Below are positions 25,108-32,447 of a stretch of DNA of 64,000 nucleotides, one piece after another. The notes under the pieces were generated by a model. It saw nothing but the letters and a program-made list of their open reading frames with translations, was not told the origin of the DNA and ran no database searches. The number at the start of each line of letters is the position of its first letter. The first letter of the stretch is position 1. The DNA is from Natronosalvus rutilus (GTDB lineage Archaea; Halobacteriota; Halobacteria; Halobacteriales; Natrialbaceae): the NCBI RefSeq assembly GCF_024204665.1, contig NZ_CP100355.1, positions 1,054,001-1,118,000 of the forward strand, read 5' to 3'. The position numbers and the translations under genes were made by a program.

Positions 25108-25773
25108 ATGAGCGATACCCACGCCCAGGACCAGGACCGAATCCCGACGCCCTGTCCGTCGTGTTCGCCCGACCTCGAGACGGTCCACGAGGTGCTCTCG
25201 CCCGGCGGCGGCAGCCTCACCGTCCGCTGCGGCGAGTGCGGCCACGTCCACAAGATTCAGCCCGAGCCCGACCGCGAGGAGACCCTCGACGTCGTCGTCT
25301 CCCAGGACGGCGAGTCCTTCACCGCGAACGTGACCACGCCCGAGGACGAGACCGTCGAGGTGGGCGACGAGTTCCTCCTCGAGACCGAGGACGTGCTCGC
25401 GACCGTCCGGGTCACGAGCATTGAACTCGAGGGGGACAAACGCGTCGAGTCGGCCCCGGCCGACGAGGCCGCGACCGTCTGGACCCGCGAGGTCGACAAC
25501 GTCTCGGTCAACGTCACGATCCATCCCCAGGATGGTCGGCGAGAGGATAGCCGGAGTCTCACCGTCTACGTTCCGGGAGACTACGAGTTCACCGTCGGGG
25601 AGACCGACTCCTTCGGCGACGACGAGTTCGAGATCGACGCGTTCGTCGTCCGCGGCGACGCCGAGGGCTATCACCGCGACCGCTTCGAGGAGGCCGGCGA
25701 CATGGCCTTCGCGAAGGATGTCAAGCGGGTCTACGCCTACGACGAGACGAGCACGGCCTGGTCGGCCTGGTAG
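25108..25773 (+). CDS. HVO_0476-type zinc-finger protein
   Basis: 221 residues. The N-terminal zinc ribbon has CPSC (residues 16-19) and CGEC near residue 45. The rest is an all-beta acidic region with EETLDVVVSQDGESFTANVTTPEDETVEVGDEFLLE, followed by a C-terminal alpha/beta part ending KRVYAYDETSTAWSAW. It matches the haloarchaeal family annotated as HVO_0476 family zinc finger protein. It may bind nucleic acid, but no function is established. The TATA-like ccttttac near 25079 supports a leaderless ATG. Confidence 0.8.
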   Translation: MSDTHAQDQDRIPTPCPSCSPDLETVHEVLSPGGGSLTVRCGECGHVHKIQPEPDREETLDVVVSQDGESFTANVTTPEDETVEVGDEFLLETEDVLATVRVTSIELEGDKRVESAPADEAATVWTREVDNVSVNVTIHPQDGRREDSRSLTVYVPGDYEFTVGETDSFGDDEFEIDAFVVRGDAEGYHRDRFEEAGDMAFAKDVKRVYAYDETSTAWSAW

Positions 25774-25846
25774 GCGGTTTCTGCTCGCGATCACGCTCAC
25801 GACACGCTCGCGATTTACGACCACGACCACGATCTAGATCGAGACC

Positions 25847-26497
25847 ATGACCCACGACGCTCCCCGAAACCGACGCGACGAACGCGAACGACTCGCCAAA
25901 ACCGTCGCCGCTCGTAACGGGATCGACGACCGCGTCCAGTCGGCGCTCGAGTCCGTCCCCCGGCACGCGTTCGTTTCCGAAGACCGACGGATCAACGCTT
26001 ACGCCGATCGACCGCTGCCCATCGGCAACGACCAGACGATTAGTGCCCCACACATGGTCGCCGTCATGGCCGACGAACTCGCCCTCGAGTCCGGCGACGC
26101 CGTCCTCGAGATCGGCACGGGGTGTGGCTACCACGCCGCGGTCACCGCCGAACTGGTCGGCGCCGACAACGTCTACAGCGTCGAGTACGATCCCGAACTC
26201 GCCGACGACGCGCGAGGTCGTCTCGCTGACCTCGGCTACGAGGCCGTCGTCGTCCGGACCGGCGACGGGCGCGACGGGTGGCCCGAGCACGCCCCCTACG
26301 ACGCGGCTTACCTGACCTGCGCGGCTCCCGCGTTCCCCGACCCGGTCGTCGAGCAGGTCCGCCCGGGCGGGCGACTCCTCGCTCCGCTCGAGGGCGGGTT
26401 GGGCTCTCAGACGTTGACGTTCGCTCGAAAGCGCGAGGACGGGTCGCTCGAGCGCGAGGAACGCGGGGCGGTACGGTTTGTTCGGATGCGTGGTTGA
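25847..26497 (+). CDS. pcm: protein-L-isoaspartate O-methyltransferase
   Basis: 216 residues. The family signature NDQTISAPHMVAVMADEL near residue 60 is followed by SAM motif I, VLEIGTGCGYHAAVTAELVG, and VRTGDGRDGWPEHAPYDAAYLTCAA. It methylates damaged isoaspartyl residues to start their repair. gatttacg near 25816 is a TATA-like box at the leaderless distance. Two more methyltransferase-like genes follow directly on the same strand. Confidence 0.92.
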   Translation: MTHDAPRNRRDERERLAKTVAARNGIDDRVQSALESVPRHAFVSEDRRINAYADRPLPIGNDQTISAPHMVAVMADELALESGDAVLEIGTGCGYHAAVTAELVGADNVYSVEYDPELADDARGRLADLGYEAVVVRTGDGRDGWPEHAPYDAAYLTCAAPAFPDPVVEQVRPGGRLLAPLEGGLGSQTLTFARKREDGSLEREERGAVRFVRMRG

Positions 26498-26575
26498 GAC
26501 AGGCGGCGAGCGATCGGTGTGACGAACGAGTACGCGTGCTTTTTCGACTCCGCGGACCATCGACGACTCGAGGAC

Positions 26576-27487
26576 ATGTCACAGCCACCTGCGATGCCAT
26601 CGCTCGAACTCTGCTTGCTCCTGCGCGCCGCCCGCGAGACCGGCGCGCTCGAGGCGCTGATGACCACCGCGGAGACGCCGACCGACCTGGCGAGCGAAAC
26701 CGACCTGAGCGAACGCGCGGCCGAGACGCTCGTTGACGTCCTCGAGGCCGAGGGATTCCTCGAGGACGTCGTGGGCGCGTACGAACCCACGAATCGCTCG
26801 CTCGGCTTTCTGGCGAAGGCGGACGTCCGGTCCATCGGGTCGCTTCCCACGACCCTGGATCGGCTGGACCGGGGTCTCGAGACCGACTGGCTCCTGACCG
26901 ACGACCGGCCGACCGAGACGGACACCGAGCGGCGAAACCGCCTCGGCAGGGCAGCGGCCGCGGACGAGGCGACGACTCGCGCGCTCGTCACCGCGGCGAT
27001 TCGCGTCGCTCCCGAGGCCCGACGCGTCCTGGAAGTCGGCGGTGCGCCAGGACGACGTGCCGTCGAGTTCGCGCGCCGTGGGGTCGACGTCACGTTGTAC
27101 GGCGACCCGGAGGCCGTTACCGACTCGCGGGCCATCCTCGCCGGCGAACCGGTGGCCGTGCTCGAGGGGGCAGTCGTCGACGGATTCGACCTGATCGTTG
27201 CCGTCGATCAGCTGTCGTGCCTCGGTCCAGCGGCGAACGAAACGCTCGTCGACGCTGCGGCGGACGCCCTCGAGCCAGGCGGCTGGCTCGTCGTCGCGGA
27301 ACGACTCGAGGGGCCGCCAGCGACGCGGGTCGCCGTGGAAACCCTGCTCGAGACGACGGCGGGGCGCGTCTACCCGACCGATAGGTACCGCGAGTGGTTC
27401 GAGCGAGCGGGGCTCGAGCGGTGGACCGTCGAGTCGGTTCCCGGCACGGCGTATGTTGTGCTCGCTGGCCGGCGCTCGCTCGCCTGA
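26576..27487 (+). CDS. SAM methyltransferase with N-terminal winged-helix dimerisation domain
   Basis: About 303 residues from the ATG at 26576 (MSQPPAMPSLELCLLL); a GTG at 26519 would add 19 residues. The first 100 residues form a winged helix like plant and bacterial O-methyltransferases (ETGALEALMTTAETPTDLASE...AAETLVDVLEAEGFLED). The C-terminal SAM domain has VLEVGGAPGRRAVEFARRGVDVTLYG and a GGWLVVAERL strand. Motif I is modified (GGAPGRR), so SAM binding should be checked. The substrate is unknown. It sits between two isoaspartyl methyltransferase-like genes. Confidence 0.72.
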   Translation: MSQPPAMPSLELCLLLRAARETGALEALMTTAETPTDLASETDLSERAAETLVDVLEAEGFLEDVVGAYEPTNRSLGFLAKADVRSIGSLPTTLDRLDRGLETDWLLTDDRPTETDTERRNRLGRAAAADEATTRALVTAAIRVAPEARRVLEVGGAPGRRAVEFARRGVDVTLYGDPEAVTDSRAILAGEPVAVLEGAVVDGFDLIVAVDQLSCLGPAANETLVDAAADALEPGGWLVVAERLEGPPATRVAVETLLETTAGRVYPTDRYREWFERAGLERWTVESVPGTAYVVLAGRRSLA

Positions 27488-27549
27488 CGTGACAACGAGT
27501 TGCCCACAGCAAGCGAGTCGTTGATTACCGTCGCGGCGATACCGTCTCT

Positions 27550-28284
27550 ATGGATCCGGCGGTACTGCGCGAGGACATGGTCGACGGCCTCGTCCACGAG
27601 TCGAAAGGCGTCCTCGCGGACGAGTCGCTCGCCGTCGCCATGCGCGACGTCCCGCGCCACGAGTTCGTCGAGAACGAGTCGGCAGCCTACGCCGATCGAG
27701 CCCACGAGTGTCACGGAACGCGCGTGCTGGCCCCCAGCACGGTCGCGCGATTACTCGAGGCGCTCGCCCCTCGACGTGGCGACTCCGTCCTCGTCGTCGG
27801 GGCCGGCGTTGGCTACACCGCCGCCGTTCTCGCGGAACTCGTCGGCGAGACCAACGTCCACGCCGTCGACATCGCCCGCCCGATGGTGTACGAGGCTCGT
27901 GCGAACCTCGAGCGAGCAGGGTACGGCGGCGTCCTCGTCGACTGTCGAGACGGGGCCCGCGGATTGCCGGCGTACGCACCGTTCGATCGGATTTTACTCG
28001 AGGCGGCGACCGTTTCGCCCCCCAGGGAACTGCTCGAGCAGTGTCGCGAGGGCGGCCGGATCGTGTATCCGCGGGGCGCTCAGCCCCAGCGCCTCGAGGC
28101 GCGTCGGCCCGACGGCACGACCGAGCGATTCGGCGCTGTCTCGTTCGAACCCCTGCTCGTCGACGGCGAGCAGGTCGGGGCCGTCGAGCGCAACCGGACG
28201 GCTCGAGAGGACGTCGAACACGCGACGCGCCGTGCCCAGTCCCGAACCGGCTGGGAACGAGAGTGGATCGAGTGGGAGGGATAG
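27550..28284 (+). CDS. second protein-L-isoaspartate methyltransferase-like protein
   Basis: 244 residues. The SAM motif VLVVGAGVGYTAAVLAELVG and the strand AYAPFDRILLEAATVSPP match the isoaspartyl methyltransferase family. However, the substrate-loop signature QTISAPHM of the first copy is replaced here by GTRVLAPSTVA. That suggests an altered substrate or loss of repair activity. The C-terminal 60 residues (ARRPDGTTERFGAVSFEPLLVDGEQ...) extend beyond the usual length. The copy is diverged from pcm, so the duplication is not recent. Confidence 0.8.
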   Translation: MDPAVLREDMVDGLVHESKGVLADESLAVAMRDVPRHEFVENESAAYADRAHECHGTRVLAPSTVARLLEALAPRRGDSVLVVGAGVGYTAAVLAELVGETNVHAVDIARPMVYEARANLERAGYGGVLVDCRDGARGLPAYAPFDRILLEAATVSPPRELLEQCREGGRIVYPRGAQPQRLEARRPDGTTERFGAVSFEPLLVDGEQVGAVERNRTAREDVEHATRRAQSRTGWEREWIEWEG

Positions 28285-28286
28285 CC

Positions 28287-28739
28287 TCAGTTCTCGATGA
28301 CGACGATTTCGGTGTTCGACTGGTCGTCGACGTAGTCGGTGTTCGTCGGCGGGACGACGTCGACCTGGAGCGTCCCGGTTCGCTGGCCCTGTCTGAGCGT
28401 CGGGTCGAGTCGCAGGGTGACCTCGCCGTCGCTTCCGGTCTCACCTTTGACGGCCGAATCCAGCCAGGCATCGTCGCTCATCACGATGACGGTCGCGTCT
28501 TCGACGGTGTTGCCGTCGTCACCGAGGACGGTGAGATCGACGCTCGTCGTTCGACCGGCGTCGACCGTCACGGGGTCGATCTCGACGTCCGTTTCCGTCT
28601 CGGCCAGCGTTCCGATTCCGCCGAGCATGCTCATCATGATCGCTGGGCTGGCGACGCCGACGACGAGCGCGATGATCAACCTGATGGGGAGTCCTTCGAT
28701 CGCCCTGTCGTCCGCGCCGAACCGATGTGGTGGTCGCAT
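28287..28739 (-). CDS. membrane-anchored DUF7382-type protein (archaellin/pilin-like N-terminus)
   Basis: 150 residues from the ATG at 28739, placed 26 bases after a clear TATA box. A basic, polar N-terminus (FGADDRAIEGLPIRLIIALVVGVASPAIMMSML) leads into one membrane helix (about 18-40), as in type IV pilin-like and archaellin-like proteins. The remainder is an acidic beta-sandwich domain (VTVDAGRTTSVDLTVLGDDGNTV...), probably Ig-like, outside the cell. I believe it belongs to DUF7382, from memory. It is convergent with the methyltransferase gene, two bases apart. Confidence 0.7.
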   Translation of the reverse strand: MRPPHRFGADDRAIEGLPIRLIIALVVGVASPAIMMSMLGGIGTLAETETDVEIDPVTVDAGRTTSVDLTVLGDDGNTVEDATVIVMSDDAWLDSAVKGETGSDGEVTLRLDPTLRQGQRTGTLQVDVVPPTNTDYVDDQSNTEIVVIEN

Positions 28740-28760
28740 GGCCGGTCTGGCCCCTCGTTC

Positions 28761-28770
28761 GTATATAAAT
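28761..28770 (-). promoter_or_regulatory. TATA box of the 28739 gene
   Basis: Read on the minus strand, atttatatac is centred 26 bases upstream of the ATG at 28739. It implies a leaderless transcript and excludes the longer reading that continues upstream to 28931. Confidence 0.65.
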
Positions 28771-28829
28771 CCACGGCTGAGAGGTCCAGTCGACACTCGA
28801 GGGGTTCGAAAAGTGGGGTGGGGGGTTAA

Positions 28830-28846
28830 GGGGGGGGGGGGGGGGG
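28830..28846. repeat. G17 homopolymer tract
   Basis: Seventeen consecutive G residues on the plus strand, preceded by further G-runs (28814-28825). The tract lies about 60 bases upstream of the TATA box of the membrane-protein gene (minus strand) and about 100 bases downstream of the regulator's stop. It is non-coding. Such a tract is prone to length change and to sequencing error. Confidence 0.9.
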
Positions 28847-28900
28847 TGGCGACAGTCTGTCTCAGATCGCCAACTAATGGTATGGACGCGGGGCCATTAA

Positions 28901-28915
28901 AAATAGCTTCTATTT
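28901..28915 (-). terminator. probable terminator of the Bat-type regulator gene
   Basis: On the minus strand, just after the stop at 28945, aaatag-aag-ctattt forms a tight hairpin followed by a T/A-rich stretch. Further on, taatgg (28875-28880) pairs with ccatta at about 28893-28898. The AT-rich pocket contrasts with its surroundings and fits transcript ending. Confidence 0.45.
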
Positions 28916-28944
28916 GTTTAGATGGTCTCAAATGGAGATACTAA

Positions 28945-31062
28945 TTAATTAGAGTCGAGTCCGAACGCCAGCGTGACCAGCTTTCGCTGGGCCGCTCGCA
29001 GGTGATAGTGGTAGGTCGGCGGCGTCACGTCGAGGGCCGCAGCGAGGTCCTCGCCCGTGCTCTCGCGTGGCCACTCGAAGAACCCGCTGTAGTGGGCCGC
29101 TTGCAGCGCCTCGAACTGCTTGGCTGTCAGCGACTCCTCGAGGCGCGCGTCGAATCGGGTGCTTGAGACGCTCGCCGTCGTCTCCCGGCGAGCCGTTAGT
29201 TTCGTCTCCGGATAGTGGTCTTGAATCGATTCGACCAGTGCTCGCGTATCGATCTGGCTCGGGACCGACAGCGCGATGGTCGTTACGTCGTCGCTCGTCG
29301 TGGTCGACGTCACGTGGGCGTCGTACTCTCGCAGTATCTCGACGAACGGCGTCGGCGTGATCGTCACCTCGAATAGCGTCGACTCCTCGCCGTCGGAGAC
29401 GACTGAGAGGGAGTCGACCACCGCCCATCGCTCCGCCAGCTCGAGGATCTCGTCGATCGGCGGCTCCTCGATCGAAACGAACAGGACGGTCTCCTGGGCC
29501 CGGTCGATGATTCCCTCCAGGGTGATCGTCCCGGAGGCGATCGTTCCGATCCGATTGAACAGCATCTGCGGGTCCTGACACTCGAGTTCGATCTCGAGTC
29601 GACTGTCGGTGAGCATCGCCTGGGTGCGCTCGACCGACCGAATCGCGTGGCCGATCGTCTCGCCGAGTTCGCCCAGGACCTCGCGCTCGCTCTCGCTGAT
29701 CGCGTCGGCCTGCGGGGCGTGGACCACGATGGCGCCGTATCGCCGCTCGGCGTCGACCAGCGGCACGGCGAGCACCGTCTGGTAGCCGTAGGTGAGCGCC
29801 GCCTTTCGCCGGTCAGCCCACGCCTCGTCGTCGAGCACGTTCTCGGCTACCTGCACCGATTCGGTCTCGAGCGCGCGCTCGATCAGGGCCGCTTCGGGCG
29901 CCCCGGCCCCGTCCTCGCGAACGCGGTCGACGTAGGTGACGTCGATTCCCTCCCAGACGGTCGGCGACGGCGTCTCCTGGCCCGCGGTGATCCACGCACA
30001 GAGGTAGCGGTCGGTTTCGGCGAGGCGCTGACAGACCGTCCGCTCGATCTCTTCGCGAGTCGAGGCCTTGGCGATCCCACGGTTGATCGCCCGGACGATC
30101 TCGTTCGTGTGATTCAGCCGGGTCAGCTCCTCGTTTTGCTCGGTGAGTGTACGGTCGTGTTCGCGCAGTAACTGCTCGCGCTCGGCCCGGTCCAGGGCAG
30201 CCTCGGTGTTTGCCCCCAGAATGTAGAGTAACTCGCGCATCGACTCGTCGAACCGGTCGGGTCGCTCGCTCCCGGCGACGACGACCCCGTGCGTCCCGAG
30301 GGGAACGACGAGTTTACTTCGGCTCACCGTGTCGGCGACGTCCGTCACCCCTGCCGCCCGGACGTTGGGGTAGTACTGCGGTTCGCCCTCCGAGAACGCC
30401 TCCCAGATCAGCCCGTCGCCACGCCCGATCGTCTCCGCGGGCGTCAGCAGCTGGCGCGTCTCGGCCGTTGACGCCGCGTGAGCGAGCGCCCCCTCGGCGG
30501 GTTCGAATCGATACGCGGAGACGATCGGCACCTCGAGGATCGCGCCTGCGGTTTCGACGGCGGCCTCGTAAATCTCGCGCTTCGTCCCCGCTCGCATCAG
30601 GTCGCGCGTGGTATCGTGGAGCGCCGTCAGCGTCCGTTCGTACCGCCGTTCGTTCTCCCGGAGCTCGGTCTCCGTCCGGTACTGTGAGACGGCGTTTGTG
30701 ATCTGGTTCGCCAGCAGGGTGAACCGGTCGCTCCCGGGCTGTTTCTGGAGATACTGGGTCACCCCGGCGGCGATCGCTTCGCTCGCGATCTCCTCGGAGC
30801 CCTTCCCAGTGAACAGGATGAAGGGCAACTCCGGATCCCGCTCGCGGACGGCCTCGAGCAACTCGAGTCCGTTCGTGCTGGGCATGTCGTAGTCGCTCAC
30901 GATACACTCGATGGGGTCGGTCTCGAGGACGTCGAGGGCCTCGTCCGCGCTCGAGACGTCCGTCGCCGCGATGTCATCGCGTTCGCGCTCGAGCATCGTC
31001 GTCGTCAACTCGGCGAACCTGGCGTCGTTGTCGACGACCAGGACGCGCATGGTTTCGGTCAC
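28945..31062 (-). CDS. response regulator with two GAF domains and bacterio-opsin-activator HTH
   Basis: 705 residues from a GTG at 31062; the ATG at 31050 is four codons on. Order: receiver domain (6-120; phospho-acceptor Asp57 in IVSDYDMP, Lys in YLQKQPGSD), GAF (about 150-295), coiled coil (about 295-335, EREQLLREHDRTLTEQNEEL), second GAF (about 335-480), Bat-associated domain (about 495-630) and C-terminal HTH_10 (about 645-700, LTAKQFEALQAAHYSGFFEWPR). It is a one-protein sensor and transcription activator of the Bat type, responding to a kinase and probably to a small molecule or redox/light cue. No kinase gene is adjacent. Confidence 0.88.
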   Translation of the reverse strand: MTETMRVLVVDNDARFAELTTTMLERERDDIAATDVSSADEALDVLETDPIECIVSDYDMPSTNGLELLEAVRERDPELPFILFTGKGSEEIASEAIAAGVTQYLQKQPGSDRFTLLANQITNAVSQYRTETELRENERRYERTLTALHDTTRDLMRAGTKREIYEAAVETAGAILEVPIVSAYRFEPAEGALAHAASTAETRQLLTPAETIGRGDGLIWEAFSEGEPQYYPNVRAAGVTDVADTVSRSKLVVPLGTHGVVVAGSERPDRFDESMRELLYILGANTEAALDRAEREQLLREHDRTLTEQNEELTRLNHTNEIVRAINRGIAKASTREEIERTVCQRLAETDRYLCAWITAGQETPSPTVWEGIDVTYVDRVREDGAGAPEAALIERALETESVQVAENVLDDEAWADRRKAALTYGYQTVLAVPLVDAERRYGAIVVHAPQADAISESEREVLGELGETIGHAIRSVERTQAMLTDSRLEIELECQDPQMLFNRIGTIASGTITLEGIIDRAQETVLFVSIEEPPIDEILELAERWAVVDSLSVVSDGEESTLFEVTITPTPFVEILREYDAHVTSTTTSDDVTTIALSVPSQIDTRALVESIQDHYPETKLTARRETTASVSSTRFDARLEESLTAKQFEALQAAHYSGFFEWPRESTGEDLAAALDVTPPTYHYHLRAAQRKLVTLAFGLDSN

Positions 31063-31214
31063 GTCGGACCACGCTCCGCGTCTCGAGGTGACGGTTCCAC
31101 AGCGTCAGCCTTGAGAGTGTGGTCTACAATGACTCGGGGGACGACGTCGCTCATCATCGGAAGATGAACCGGTGTGTACTAAATAATTAGTATTCCGTGA
31201 ACGTGTTACCCAAC

Positions 31215-31640
31215 TTACGGCGACGATAGCGGAATTTGCTCGTCCAGCTCGTACTCTTCTGCCCAGTTTATCGATGGGTGTGCGATTTTCGATTCAAACC
31301 GGAGTTCCATTTTCTGCTCCGTCACATCTTCGATATCGACCCAGTATAATGTCTCCGTCGGCGGATAGCGAACGAGAAAGGCATCGATCTTTCCATCGTA
31401 GGTCTGCTCATGGTAGTCGCCGCCTCGAGTCGTCTGAGAGTGGGTATTGAATCTGATCGTGTGTTCTTTGTTTTTCCACGCAGTTTTACATTGAATGCGA
31501 TGACAGGTTTCTCCCGCGTCGATGATGAGGTCGTACGGATCGTTATCTCCGAAAGGAATTGATACGCTGAGACCACGAGCAACAAGGTGCGCTAAGATGG
31601 CTGCCTCCGTCTCGTCTCCAACGTTCTTCGAATTACTCAT
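31215..31640 (-). CDS. PD-(D/E)XK nuclease family protein (group I intron endonuclease-like)
   Basis: 141 residues from the ATG at 31640, with atttatca about 27 bases upstream as TATA box. The nuclease core is visible: Glu near 10-12, Asp37 in PYDLIID, and the Q-x-K motif IQCKTAW (50-54). It resembles the PDDEXK_5 family found with group I introns and mobile DNA. Its base composition is lower in GC than its neighbours, and it sits 128 bases from the 3' end of tRNA-Asp, a common integration point, so transfer is likely. No intron or target is visible here. Confidence 0.72.
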   Translation of the reverse strand: MSNSKNVGDETEAAILAHLVARGLSVSIPFGDNDPYDLIIDAGETCHRIQCKTAWKNKEHTIRFNTHSQTTRGGDYHEQTYDGKIDAFLVRYPPTETLYWVDIEDVTEQKMELRFESKIAHPSINWAEEYELDEQIPLSSP

Positions 31641-31768
31641 AGAATAGATTGCTTCCCTTTCGTTGATAAATGTGAGATTCTGGAAATGGGCATGGAATTC
31701 ACTCAGTCGCGACTTTGTCGTTCGAAAATCGACGAACTAGCCGCTTACGAATTTGAAGTATGAGAAAG

Positions 31769-31841
31769 CGCCCGAGGCGGGATTTGAACCCGCGTCACAA
31801 CCGTGACAGGGTTGTATGATGGGCCACTACACCACCCGGGC
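31769..31841 (-). tRNA. tRNA-Asp (anticodon GUC)
   Basis: 73 bases on the minus strand. The acceptor stem starts gcccggg and ends ctcgggc, followed by discriminator G. The T-arm contains gggttcaaatcccgc, and the anticodon arm is caacc-ct-GTC-ac-ggttg. All four arms fold without mismatch except a GU pair. CCA is not encoded and no intron is present. ccttaatac (minus strand, about 31872-31880) is a likely TATA box. Confidence 0.95.
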
Positions 31842-32219
31842 ACCCTGCAACTCTTTGTTTCCCGGTCGCAGTATTAAGGCTTTCCAATCGGTGACGGTTT
31901 GGTAGGCCGGGACGCAACACGATTTATTGAATTTTCGATTCCGTTCGAACTGTTCGAGACGACCCGAACCTCGAGCCAGACTAGCTATCGAACGGCGAAG
32001 CGAACTACCTGACGAACGGTTGCCAATTCTCCGCAAAGGATTTAATCAATACGTGTGGTACGTACTGGTATGTGACGCCGCCGGCGACGGGTGATGGCCG
32101 GCGGGCCGACTAGCCGTGCCTGTGGGGCAACTTAGTAACCGTTAAATGCCTTCCGGCAATACGTCCCTGTAGTATCTCGTGACAGCCGCTTCTCCCCCGG
32201 TAGGCCGGACCAACAACAC
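31842..32219. other. divergent region between tRNA-Asp and rpoH
   Basis: 378 bases without a gene. On the minus side is the tRNA TATA box (about 31872-31880). On the plus side are two TATA-like boxes, at about 32040-32047 (atttaatc) and 32140-32148 (gttaaatg). Between them is an inverted repeat, ccgccggc 32078-32085 with gccggcgg 32097-32104. The second box would give rpoH a leader of about 50 bases; the first would begin a transcript at the hairpin. Confidence 0.5.
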
Positions 32220-32447
32220 ATGGTAGACGTAAGCCAACACGAACTCGTGCCAGAGCACACCATCCTCGACGAGGAGGTACTTGAGGACGTGCTCGACGAG
32301 TACGACATCGACCGTACAGACTTGCCGAAGATCAAACGCACGGACAAGGCGCTGCCCGACGAAGCCGAGGTCGGGGACGTCATCAAGATCGTGCGAAACT
32401 CGCGAACGACGGATCAGGCCGTCGTCTATCGACTCGTGGTGGAATAA
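32220..32447 (+). CDS. rpoH: DNA-directed RNA polymerase subunit H
   Basis: 75 residues, the archaeal homologue of the C-terminal domain of eukaryotic RPB5. [14 protein letters not shown] and [26 protein letters not shown]...VVYRLVVE match the family along its whole length. It is the first gene of the rpoH-rpoB2-rpoB1-rpoA1-rpoA2-nusA block, and the rpoB2 ATG follows the stop immediately. Confidence 0.96.
   Translation: MVDVSQHELVPEHTILDEEVLEDVLDEYDIDRTDLPKIKRTDKALPDEAEVGDVIKIVRNSRTTDQAVVYRLVVE

Noticed and set aside
28287-28931. Longer version of the DUF7382-type protein starting at 28931
   Set aside because: It would translate the G17 tract as a proline run and pass through the TATA box at 28761; the leaderless ATG at 28739 is better supported.
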